Assembly: GCA_023261345.1 (NCBI GenBank)
Contig: JAHFPE010000035.1
Span: 703 to 7,350 of the forward strand
Length of the DNA: 6,648 nucleotides
DNA from: Candidatus Woesearchaeota archaeon
GTDB lineage: Archaea; Nanobdellota; Nanobdellia; Woesearchaeales; ARS49
Reading direction: 5' to 3'
Numbering within the stretch: position 1 is the first letter of the stretch; every line of letters starts with the position of its first letter. The position numbers and the translations under genes were made by a program. A model generated the notes under the pieces. It saw nothing but the letters and a program-made list of their open reading frames with translations, was not told the origin of the DNA and made no database searches. Shown in pieces: positions 1 to 5,017 of this stretch.

Positions 1-108
1 ATCTTCTTTAAGCTTTTGAATATATCCTTTGAGCGTTTGCTCCATATAGTCCTTCGGAGACCCTACCATTTCAATAATTGCACGAACAAACAATTCTTTT
101 TCCGACAT
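1..108 (-). CDS. Unrecognised small protein, N-terminal fragment (cut by window edge)
   Basis: Only the first 36 codons are present; the gene continues beyond the left edge. The peptide begins MSEKELFVRAIIEMVGSPKD and goes on to a Lys/Gln-rich stretch (YMEQTLKGYIQKLKED). It looks like two short amphipathic helices around a GSPKD turn, with no membrane segment or signal peptide. The start at 108-106 is supported by a clear TATA box (131-139) whose spacing puts transcription initiation almost at the ATG, and by the frame staying open to the edge. I do not recognise the family. It lies downstream of the toxin gene on the same strand but has its own promoter and is separated from the toxin by a hairpin module, so it is probably a separate transcription unit. 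Confidence 0.65.
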   Translation of the reverse strand, partial: MSEKELFVRAIIEMVGSPKDYMEQTLKGYIQKLKED

Positions 109-130
109 GAACCATTAGTTGCCGGGACGA

Positions 131-139
131 TATTTAAAG
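131..139 (-). promoter_or_regulatory. TATA box of the left-edge gene
   Basis: On the minus strand this reads CTTTAAATA. Its centre lies about 27 nt upstream of the ATG at 108, which predicts a leaderless or nearly leaderless transcript. It sits directly against hairpin 1 of intergenic module A. Confidence 0.65.
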
Positions 140-273
140 CTTAACATTCGCGAGTTCGCTCGCAACGGCTCGTTCACTCAGCGAATGTTATTAACTGCGA
201 CGAACAGAGTAGAATTCTAACGTTTTGCTGTGAGCGACCGAGCAATGGCGAGGGAGCGAACTTGCGAACGTTA
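131..273 (-). repeat. Intergenic double-hairpin module, copy A
   Basis: Two inverted repeats fill the gap downstream of the toxin gene. Hairpin 1 has a perfect 10-bp stem (142-151 with 181-190), and GAGT/ACTC (152-155 with 176-179) can extend it. Hairpin 2 has a 7-bp stem (218-224 with 267-273) that can lengthen with a wobble pair and a bulge; its arm includes the toxin stop codon (271-273). A spacer beginning AACTGCGAC separates them. Hairpin 1 abuts the TATA box of the next gene. The same layout and similar sequence recur at 773-886. There is no T-run in the gap, so if this is a terminator it works through structure. It could also be a small non-autonomous mobile repeat. Confidence 0.6.
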
Positions 274-522
274 ATCATAAATATTCTTTCTGTGGCCTAT
301 CTGGAGAACGAGAATGCGCAATTTTTCTTGTTCAATATCAAAAATAACACGATAGTCACCAACTCTAAACCTATATCCCTCCATGCCAACCAATCTTTTC
401 ACATTGCTCGACATTGGACGGATTCTAAGTCGTTCGAGTGCGAGAAGTATTCTTTCTTGCATGTGCTCGTCTAGCTTTTCTAATTGATGAACTGCCAACG
501 AAGAATACACAAGTTCATACAT
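271..522 (-). CDS. RelE/ParE-superfamily toxin
   Basis: This 83-residue protein has the usual length of RelE-type mRNA-cleaving toxins. The beta-sheet core appears as YRFRVGDYRVIFDIEQ (50-65), followed by a hydrophobic strand and the C-terminal GHRKNIYD (76-83). Arg51, Arg53, Arg58, His77, Arg78 and Tyr82 fit the basic and aromatic residues that carry catalysis in this superfamily. An N-terminal helical region (about 8-35) precedes the sheet. The start lies three bases after the antitoxin stop codon, so the two genes are almost certainly co-transcribed and translationally coupled, antitoxin first. ParE (gyrase-targeting) and RelE (ribosome-dependent RNase) share this fold. The His-Arg-Tyr tail favours the RNase type, but the target cannot be settled from sequence. 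The stop codon forms part of hairpin 2 of module A. Confidence 0.87.
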   Translation of the reverse strand: MYELVYSSLAVHQLEKLDEHMQERILLALERLRIRPMSSNVKRLVGMEGYRFRVGDYRVIFDIEQEKLRILVLQIGHRKNIYD

Positions 523-525
523 GAT

Positions 526-750
526 TTAGTCTCTTAGCTTCAGTTTCTTTTTAAGTTGTTCATGAGTATAGAACGTTCCTGAACGTATCTCTTTCCTTGA
601 TTGTTCCACTTGTTTTTTTGTAGTTTCGTTTAATTCCAGTCCATCTTCAACCATGTTCCAAATGACTTCTTCGTAACTTTCTTTATCATATTGTTTTCGT
701 TGTTTAAGCGCTAAAAGAAGCTCTCCACTCACCTGTATAGTTGTTGCCAT
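526..750 (-). CDS. RelB/VapB-like antitoxin of the adjacent RelE-type toxin
   Basis: A 74-residue protein beginning MATTIQVSGELLLALKQRK. The N-terminal beta strand followed by two helices (about 2-40) resembles a short ribbon-helix-helix DNA-binding domain, as in many archaeal antitoxins. The rest is charged and helical, with TFYTHEQLKKKLKL at the end, which probably wraps and blocks the toxin. Antitoxins of this design usually bind their own promoter, and the toxin-antitoxin complex represses more strongly; that is family knowledge. The gene precedes the toxin with a 3-nt gap. A TATA box at 773-783 centres about 28 nt upstream of the ATG, so translation is probably leaderless. The family is recognised by pattern and context rather than by a diagnostic motif. 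Confidence 0.82.
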   Translation of the reverse strand: MATTIQVSGELLLALKQRKQYDKESYEEVIWNMVEDGLELNETTKKQVEQSRKEIRSGTFYTHEQLKKKLKLRD

Positions 751-772
751 GGCAGAACTATAATGCGCAATA

Positions 773-783
773 GTATTTAAACT
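773..783 (-). promoter_or_regulatory. TATA box of the toxin-antitoxin operon
   Basis: The minus strand reads AGTTTAAATAC. Its centre is about 28 nt from the antitoxin ATG, so the transcript should start at or within a few bases of the start codon. Autoregulation by the antitoxin at this site is likely from family behaviour but is not visible as a defined operator. Confidence 0.65.
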
Positions 784-886
784 TTAACATTCTGCGGTTC
801 ACTACGATTCACAGAAGAATGTTAAACTACGACTTACTCCTTGTAGAGTTTTGACGTTTGCTGAATGAACTAGTGAAATCGCAAAC
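773..886 (-). repeat. Intergenic double-hairpin module, copy B
   Basis: This is a diverged copy of the module at 131-273. Hairpin 1 has a perfect 11-bp stem (783-793 with 816-826) and shares the TTAACATTC arm with copy A. Hairpin 2 has a 6-bp stem (856-861 with 881-886), just beside the stop codon of the M16 peptidase gene (888-890). The spacer begins AACTACGAC, against AACTGCGAC in copy A, and the next segment reads GACGTTTGCTG against AACGTTTTGCTG. Similarity extends through the TATA box (TATTTAAA followed by TTAACATTC in both). Copies A and B bracket the toxin-antitoxin pair. Confidence 0.6.
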
Positions 887-887
887 T

Positions 888-2168
888 TTACTTCTTCAAT
901 GGATCTCTTAACAGCAATACGTATTTACCATCCGCTCTACTTGACGGCAAATATTTGATCGCTGCTTCCAGAATTCTTTTTGGAGTTACGGCGTTGATTT
1001 GCTCAAGTATGAATTCAGGAGTTTTCCCACAATCAAGTTTCTTTTCAATAGCGTAGATGCGTCCTTCGTTCGTTTCAAACGATTTTGCAACATTGTACCA
1101 TGCATTTCTCTTTAAATTTTCAAGTATATCTTGTGATACTAAAACGGTTCGCAACTTGGTCATTTCTTCAAAAATCACATCTACTGCCTTGAATGCTCTC
1201 CGCGCATCAACATTCCCTCCAATATAGATCGCCCCTCTATTATTTTCTGCATCATATTGTGCACCGATACTATACGCAAGACCTTCCATATTACTCACGC
1301 GATCAAACAGTCTCCCATGACCTCCACCTCCCAATACACTTACGAGAAGGCGAATTACAAACGTATCTTCATCAGCTGCAGTTGGAGCAACAAGAGCCAT
1401 GGCAATCTCGGCACTACTTTGCGAAGGATTGTCTACGTTATATTGATCTGGAGCAGAAGTATGTAGAGTAATCGCTGAAGTAAGTGAAGGATTTCGTGGG
1501 AATTGAAATTTTTTTCCACTTCCAGATTTAAATGACTCAAAATTTTGACGAATTAACTCTTCGACATTTTGAGGTAGCCCGCCAGCTAGAATTAACTCCA
1601 TATTATTTGGATGATACCCGCGCCCATGAAACCGTCTCAACGAATCAATAGATCCGGACGTAACAATTTCTTCTTTTCCTAAAATGAGGTAAGAGTGAGG
1701 CGAGTTTTTCCCAAAAAATGCTTCAGTATTTGTTCTTTTATCTTTGAAGCTGGGTTTACTCTTTGCATCTGCCGTTTCTCTTAAAACTCTTTCTCTTTCC
1801 TGCTCAACTCGCACAGAATCAAAAGCTGGGTTGAATGCTGCATCAGACACATATTCAAGATACAACGACGTATCTTCTGCGATCATGTCAACTGGAAATT
1901 CGGTCCTATCTAATGAGGTAAACGCATTAGAATACCCAAACGTTCTTCGAATGCTTTCAGCCATATTTGGATCGTATTTTTTGGATCCACCGGTCATTAA
2001 CGTATGTTCTAGAAAGTGCGCAATCCCTTCTTCACCTGGATTTTCATGCACTGCTCCATGCCAAACTCGAAGATTTCCTGAAACCGTTCGAGTAGGAGTT
2101 TCTTGTAGTGCCACCAACAACCCATTATCTAAATGAAACTCTCGATAGTTACCGTTACGCAACGCCAT
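888..2168 (-). CDS. M16-family zinc metallopeptidase
   Basis: A complete 426-residue protein with both halves of an M16B-type subunit (the mitochondrial processing peptidase / PqqL-like group). The inverted zinc motif HxxEH is HFLEH at 51-55: His51 and His55 bind zinc and Glu54 is the general base. The third ligand is probably Glu131, 76 residues after His55, in VLRETADA. The second half carries the family's substrate-binding element GRLFDRVSNMEGLAYSIGA (about 284-303) and GGNVDARRAFKAV. There is no signal peptide or membrane helix, so it should act in the cytoplasm on peptides or small unfolded substrates. Other members work as homodimers or paired subunits; no second M16 gene is here. The start at 2168 is supported by a TATA-like ATAAAT (2189-2194) about 24 nt upstream. 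Confidence 0.92.
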   Translation of the reverse strand: MALRNGNYREFHLDNGLLVALQETPTRTVSGNLRVWHGAVHENPGEEGIAHFLEHTLMTGGSKKYDPNMAESIRRTFGYSNAFTSLDRTEFPVDMIAEDTSLYLEYVSDAAFNPAFDSVRVEQERERVLRETADAKSKPSFKDKRTNTEAFFGKNSPHSYLILGKEEIVTSGSIDSLRRFHGRGYHPNNMELILAGGLPQNVEELIRQNFESFKSGSGKKFQFPRNPSLTSAITLHTSAPDQYNVDNPSQSSAEIAMALVAPTAADEDTFVIRLLVSVLGGGGHGRLFDRVSNMEGLAYSIGAQYDAENNRGAIYIGGNVDARRAFKAVDVIFEEMTKLRTVLVSQDILENLKRNAWYNVAKSFETNEGRIYAIEKKLDCGKTPEFILEQINAVTPKRILEAAIKYLPSSRADGKYVLLLRDPLKK

Positions 2169-2186
2169 GTTGCATTAAAGCGATCG

Positions 2187-2196
2187 CAATTTATGA
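2187..2196 (-). promoter_or_regulatory. Probable TATA box of the M16 peptidase gene
   Basis: The minus strand carries an ATAAATTGC-like box about 24 nt upstream of the ATG at 2168. It is weaker than the other TATA boxes here but sits in the same position. It lies back to back with the RNase P RNA promoter, about 100 nt away. Confidence 0.45.
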
Positions 2197-2261
2197 AGAT
2201 TGGTCACACGGCAGTAATAATAAAGAGGTTCATGCAAAAAAAAGATACTATGGATTCTGAA

Positions 2262-2286
2262 AATTATTTTCCCGAATTATTTTCCC
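2262..2286. repeat. Tandem 12-bp direct repeat upstream of the RNase P RNA promoter
   Basis: AATTATTTTCCC occurs twice, at 2262-2273 and 2275-2286, with a 13-bp period. The second copy ends about seven bases before the TATA box of the RNase P RNA. It may be an upstream element or factor-binding site, or simple replication slippage. Confidence 0.55.
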
Positions 2287-2292
2287 ATAATC

Positions 2293-2300
2293 TTTATATA
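2293..2300 (+). promoter_or_regulatory. TATA box of the RNase P RNA gene
   Basis: TTTATATA, centred about 25 nt before the first nucleotides of the P1 helix (about 2322-2325). This places the transcription start at the mature 5' end, or very close to it. Confidence 0.75.
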
Positions 2301-2321
2301 TTCACCTCACGTAATTACAGG

Positions 2322-2690
2322 TAAGGCGTTGGGTGGAACGATCGCCGACGGTAATCCGCAAGGAATGCTGAGGAAAGTCTACCCACCCCACAAATGTGGA
2401 AGCAGTCACTGCCGGAAGGCAGATCCAGTAATGGATGGCTCCATCACAGAAACGAAACGGCCTTTGTGGAGGATGATGCTGAGAAGGCACTGGCGACAGT
2501 GCTGAGATAACCAGCTGACGTTCGCAAAAGGATACGATGAAACGGATCGCCCCTCTCTGGTGCAAGGCTTCGTGCCGCTAAGTAGAATGCGATCAATGCC
2601 TGTCCATCACGAACAAGACGTGAACGCTGTCAAAATACATCAGCGTTTGGAGGCACACAAAAGGTAGCTTACATTTGCCCAACGCCCTTA
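2322..2690 (+). ncRNA. rnpB: RNase P RNA, archaeal type A
   Basis: This is the catalytic RNA that matures tRNA 5' ends. The ends pair as helix P1: GGCGTTGGG (2325-2333) with CCCAACGCC (2678-2686). The catalytic helix P4 is exact: AAG-(T2378)-CTACC (2375-2383) pairs with GGTAGCTT (2663-2670), keeping the universally conserved bulged U at 2378. Conserved region I is GAGGAAAGTC (2370-2379). Other matches to conserved blocks are CACAGAAAC (2445-2453), TGAAACGG (2538-2545) and CTAAGTAGAATGC (2578-2590). Three stems are closed by GNRA tetraloops: GGAA (2414-2417) and GTAA (2428-2431), probably P8 and P9, and GCGA in a stem at 2487-2502, probably P12. At about 365 nt it is somewhat long for an archaeal RNA. 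The exact ends are uncertain by a few bases. Confidence 0.96.
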
Positions 2691-2743
2691 TGATCAAATG
2701 CCAGAAGTAAGAAAAAAAAGATAAGAAATTGGACAGAAACATT

Positions 2744-2902
2744 ATGTCACAAGAAAAAATTCAGATGCCATCAAGCACAGCTGGACTCACAAGATATTTT
2801 GATGACTACAAATCCAAAATAGAAATTCCACCGATGATTGTCGTGGGAATCTGTGCTGCTGTTGCAGTACTTGTTATCTTACTCAATTTATACGTGAACT
2901 AA
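2744..2902 (+). CDS. secG: Sec61-beta (SecG-type) subunit of the protein translocase
   Basis: A 52-residue tail-anchored protein. The cytosolic part contains the hallmark MPSSTAGLTRYFDDYKSKIE (8-27), which is near-invariant in archaeal Sec61-beta. It is followed by PP and one membrane helix (about 31-50) ending just before the C terminus. The protein is the small peripheral subunit of the Sec61/SecY channel and helps stabilise the translocon in the cytoplasmic membrane. It starts 54 nt after the RNase P RNA and ends 41 nt before NAC. No T-run separates it from the RNA gene and only an A-rich tract (about 2710-2722) lies at TATA distance, so read-through from the RNase P promoter is possible. 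Confidence 0.95.
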   Translation: MSQEKIQMPSSTAGLTRYFDDYKSKIEIPPMIVVGICAAVAVLVILLNLYVN

Positions 2903-2907
2903 AACGT

Positions 2908-2919
2908 AAAAAAATATTT
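2908..2919 (+). promoter_or_regulatory. Probable TATA box of the NAC gene
   Basis: AAAAAATATTT lies about 30 nt upstream of the NAC start codon, immediately after the secG stop. It would give NAC its own nearly leaderless transcript in addition to any read-through from secG. Confidence 0.5.
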
Positions 2920-2943
2920 GCGCAACAAACGAACGGCTACAAC

Positions 2944-3273
2944 ATGAATTTTAATCCACGAGATATGGCAAAAGCAATGAAACGACTTGGCATTAGCCAG
3001 CAGGAAATTCCGGCACAAGAAGTCATCATACGCTGTGAAGATAAAGAAATTATTATCACAAACCCCTCAGTTACAAAAGTTAATCTCATGGGACAAGACA
3101 CACTGCAAATCACTGGAACAATGACTGAACGAATGCGAACTGTTGCAGTTAATGCAGATGACATTCACGCAGTTATGGAACAAACAACATGCGATGAAAA
3201 AACTGCCAAAGAAGCACTTGAAAGAAATAACGGAGATATTGCGAAGAGCATTTTAGAATTGTCGACACAGTAA
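2944..3273 (+). CDS. nac: Archaeal nascent polypeptide-associated complex protein (NAC)
   Basis: A 109-residue protein, the usual length for archaeal NAC. A short positively charged N-terminal helix (MNFNPRDMAKAMKRLGI) probably contacts the ribosome. The NAC beta-barrel domain follows (about 22-68: EVIIRCEDKEIIITNPSVTK, then VNLMGQDTLQITG). A UBA domain ends the protein (about 73-107), with the pattern VMEQTTCDEKTAKEALERNN then GDIAKSILEL. Archaeal NAC forms homodimers that bind nascent chains at the ribosome exit tunnel. Lying next to Sec61-beta, it fits a co-translational targeting block. The start is supported by the TATA spacing and by the fit to family N termini. A T-run follows about 16 nt after the stop. 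Confidence 0.96.
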   Translation: MNFNPRDMAKAMKRLGISQQEIPAQEVIIRCEDKEIIITNPSVTKVNLMGQDTLQITGTMTERMRTVAVNADDIHAVMEQTTCDEKTAKEALERNNGDIAKSILELSTQ

Positions 3274-3286
3274 CGTTAGTAGAAAC

Positions 3287-3294
3287 TCTTTTTT
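3287..3294 (+). terminator. Oligo-T terminator after NAC
   Basis: CTTTTTT beginning 14 nt after the NAC stop, followed by another TTTT at about 3301. Intrinsic termination on T-runs, without a required hairpin, is normal in archaea. Confidence 0.55.
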
Positions 3295-3410
3295 ACTTGC
3301 TTTTGCTCCGAACACTGCCGAATCGAACCATTCTACGAATACGTATGGAAAAACGCAGCAGGTTTATTTTTTAAGAGAGCAAAGTGCTTTTCTTTTGAGC
3401 AGTTTCATAG
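3295..3410. other. Intergenic stretch without a recognised gene
   Basis: Between the NAC terminator and the next promoter I find no open frame of useful length and no complete tRNA or known RNA. A second six-base T-run (3367-3372) lies inside, so a short unrecognised RNA ending there is possible, but no promoter for it is visible. A 4-bp CCAT/ATGG inverted repeat at about 3329-3349 is too short to mean much. Confidence 0.4.
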
Positions 3411-3413
3411 CCA

Positions 3414-3423
3414 TATTTAAATA
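3414..3423 (+). promoter_or_regulatory. TATA box of the MinD-containing operon
   Basis: The palindrome TATTTAAATA is the strongest TATA box in the window. It predicts transcription starting near 3444, leaving only about 9 nt before the ATG at 3453. Confidence 0.7.
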
Positions 3424-3452
3424 CACCCGACTACTTTAATAAATTCTTTCAC

Positions 3453-3917
3453 ATGCCACAAGAGGCTTTAGGTCGGGCAAGAGAAGAACTCAAACGAGTT
3501 GAACATCTCATATACGTTAGTCTCAAGTACACGCGCACAGTAGATATTATCAAAAGCATTATTGAGAGACTCATGAATGCGTTTGATGCATTATTTGACG
3601 TGCTCCTACGCAAAGCAAAAGAAGAGAAAAAACTAGCGACAGTTCCAACACTTCCTCGTCTTAAAATCGACGCACTTCGAACGGTATACGCGAGCGATCA
3701 AACAATACTTAATTACGTTGAATTCTTTTTACTTCTCAAACGCATTGACAAAGCGCGCTTTGAACGAACTCAAGAATACAGAAGACACGTCACAATGACA
3801 GCACACTTAGAAGATGCATCAATAGAAATAACCATTGATATCATCCAAGATTATTACAATAGAACTCGCGAATTTACAACATACGTCACACGACTTCTGC
3901 AGAATGAAAACGAATAG
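3453..3917 (+). CDS. Unrecognised helical protein, first gene of the MinD operon
   Basis: A 154-residue protein rich in Arg, Lys, Glu and Leu, predicted by eye to be almost entirely alpha-helical. It has no signal peptide, no membrane helix and few cysteines or glycines. Visible segments are an N-terminal amphipathic helix (about 1-20), LIYVSLKYTRTVDIIKSIIE (19-38), a long helix to about 60, a Pro-rich link (VPTLPRLK, about 64-71) and two or three further helices. The segment RTQEYRRHVTMTAHLEDA (about 105-122) may carry a short strand pair. I cannot assign a family, though the regular sequence and clean promoter suggest a conserved protein. Its last 14 nt overlap the ATPase gene, implying coupled translation. 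It may be a partner or cargo adaptor of the ATPase; that is inference from context alone. Confidence 0.8.
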   Translation: MPQEALGRAREELKRVEHLIYVSLKYTRTVDIIKSIIERLMNAFDALFDVLLRKAKEEKKLATVPTLPRLKIDALRTVYASDQTILNYVEFFLLLKRIDKARFERTQEYRRHVTMTAHLEDASIEITIDIIQDYYNRTREFTTYVTRLLQNENE

Positions 3918-4581
3918 AACATATTCAATTGCAGGAAAAGGCGGAGCAGGCAAAACACTCATCGCGGTGAATCTTTCAATCGCGCTAAGTCAACTCGGAG
4001 CTACCGTACTTCTCGTTGATGCCAACATCGCAAGTCCAAGTGTTCTTTGGCATTTTGGCACAACGCAATTGCCAAACGCAATTCAGCATGTTCTTCGAGA
4101 TCAAGTACCAATAGAAAAAGCAGTCTATCAACACCCCTCCGGTCTTATGATTCTTCTTGCGAGCATTGCACATGAGGATATGCACGTTTCACTCTCAAAC
4201 CTTCTTGAAAAAATTTCTGGATTTCCAAGCCACATCACAATTATAGATCTTCCAGCTGGACTATCTGAAGAAACACGCGAGATATGTTCAAAAACAGAAA
4301 CGATACTTGTGACAACACCAGACTTACCAACAGTTACTGACTCACTTCGAATTGCTTCCTCGTGCAAACTGCGGGGAGTTGTTGTGAACAAGTCAACAAG
4401 AGAGTATGGAATGTCCTCAAAAAATATCGAAGCATTTTTGAACTCAAGAGTGCTCGCAACACTAGAGGAGGATCCTTGTGTGCTACACGCACTACATGTT
4501 GGTAAACCATTGCTACGCATTCATCCAGAATCAAATGTGAGCAAACAACTACATACTCTCGCAAAACGCATATTACGATGA
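3904..4581 (+). CDS. MinD/ParA-family P-loop ATPase
   Basis: A 225-residue deviant-Walker-A ATPase. The P-loop is GKGGAGKT (11-18), with the signature lysine Lys12 and Walker lysine Lys17. Walker A' is LLVDANI with Asp39, Walker B is IIDLPAG with Asp115, and VVNK (160-163) supplies the adenine contact. These are the features of MinD, ParA and Mrp-type proteins, which dimerise on ATP binding. IDLPAG fits MinD best. The C terminus (about 212-225, VSKQLHTLAKRILR) could form a basic amphipathic helix like the MinD membrane-targeting sequence. The same frame is open from 3835, but the ATG at 3904 places the P-loop at the family's normal distance and avoids a long overlap. The gene overlaps its upstream neighbour by 14 nt and the downstream membrane gene by ATGA. 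The specific role is unknown. Confidence 0.9.
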   Translation: MKTNRTYSIAGKGGAGKTLIAVNLSIALSQLGATVLLVDANIASPSVLWHFGTTQLPNAIQHVLRDQVPIEKAVYQHPSGLMILLASIAHEDMHVSLSNLLEKISGFPSHITIIDLPAGLSEETREICSKTETILVTTPDLPTVTDSLRIASSCKLRGVVVNKSTREYGMSSKNIEAFLNSRVLATLEEDPCVLHALHVGKPLLRIHPESNVSKQLHTLAKRILR

Positions 4582-5009
4582 AAAAACCATTCGTCATTCA
4601 ACTATTGACAACTCTCACGTACTGGACAATACTGCTTCTTGCAATCTTGGGAAACTTCTTGCTCACAGTCGCAATTACGCCAATGATCGTCGTACTTCCT
4701 GATACATACGCAGTTATTGCTATGGCGCTCATCGGAATTGCATTCGGCTCACTCATTGACAACTTACTACAAAACGCAGGACAATGTACAGGCCAGAAAG
4801 TAATTGCGGAAGTGTTCATTCCAGTCATAGGACTCATAACAACGCATATTCTCATAACACTTAGTAACTCACTTGCCGTAAGTCTCAAACTTCCAACACG
4901 AGAACCGTTACTCATTAGCGCGGTTTATGTACTTGCATTTAGCATTCCACACGTCGTGTTTAAAGTCAGAAAATACTTGTTCTCCTCCAAAACAGTTCAT
5001 ACTTGCTAA
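4578..5009 (+). CDS. Four-helix membrane protein, third gene of the MinD operon
   Basis: A 143-residue integral membrane protein with four hydrophobic segments at about 13-39, 44-64, 75-100 and 109-130. Polar residues inside or beside the helices (Asp61-Asn62, Glu78, His90, Asn97, His125) and the loop LLQNAGQCTGQK between helices 2 and 3 are candidates for functional sites. The short N terminus is MKK and the C-terminal tail is basic (KVRKYLF), which favours both ends in the cytoplasm. It begins on the ATGA overlap with the ATPase stop, with no visible ribosome binding site, so translation should be coupled. I do not recognise the family. The layout suggests it could anchor or be controlled by the ATPase, but nothing in its sequence proves this. 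Confidence 0.82.
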   Translation: MKKPFVIQLLTTLTYWTILLLAILGNFLLTVAITPMIVVLPDTYAVIAMALIGIAFGSLIDNLLQNAGQCTGQKVIAEVFIPVIGLITTHILITLSNSLAVSLKLPTREPLLISAVYVLAFSIPHVVFKVRKYLFSSKTVHTC

Positions 5010-5014
5010 AAAAA
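5008..5014 (-). terminator. T-run terminator of the PurA/PurZ-like gene
   Basis: Seven A's on the plus strand give T7 on the minus strand, 3 nt past the synthetase stop. A second A-tract (5021-5027) lies inside the last Phe-Phe codons. The T7 overlaps the stop codon of the convergent membrane gene, so the two operons end within 8 nt of each other. Confidence 0.55.
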
Positions 5015-5017
5015 GAT

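Noticed and set aside
131..886. Possible CRISPR array from the repeated hairpin arms
   Set aside because: There are only two diverged copies separated by two genes, with no regular repeat-spacer pattern and no cas genes.
1744..2136. A 130-codon plus-strand open frame
   Set aside because: It is antisense to the M16 peptidase, covering the HFLEH motif region. Composition and lack of a promoter mark it as a shadow frame.
2302..2565. An 87-codon open frame on the minus strand
   Set aside because: It lies wholly over the RNase P RNA, whose P1, P4 and conserved blocks explain the sequence. The peptide shows no family pattern.
3318..3340. A tRNA T-loop-like GGTTCGATTC on the minus strand
   Set aside because: The five-base T stem does not pair around it, and no acceptor, D or anticodon arm is found at the right distances.
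3835..3903. N-terminal extension of the MinD-like ATPase to an upstream ATG
   Set aside because: It would add 23 residues encoded inside the preceding gene and push the P-loop away from its usual N-terminal place. The ATG at 3904 fits the family.
4128..4520. A 130-codon minus-strand open frame
   Set aside because: Antisense to the MinD-like ATPase, whose Walker B motif and other conserved residues account for this stretch.
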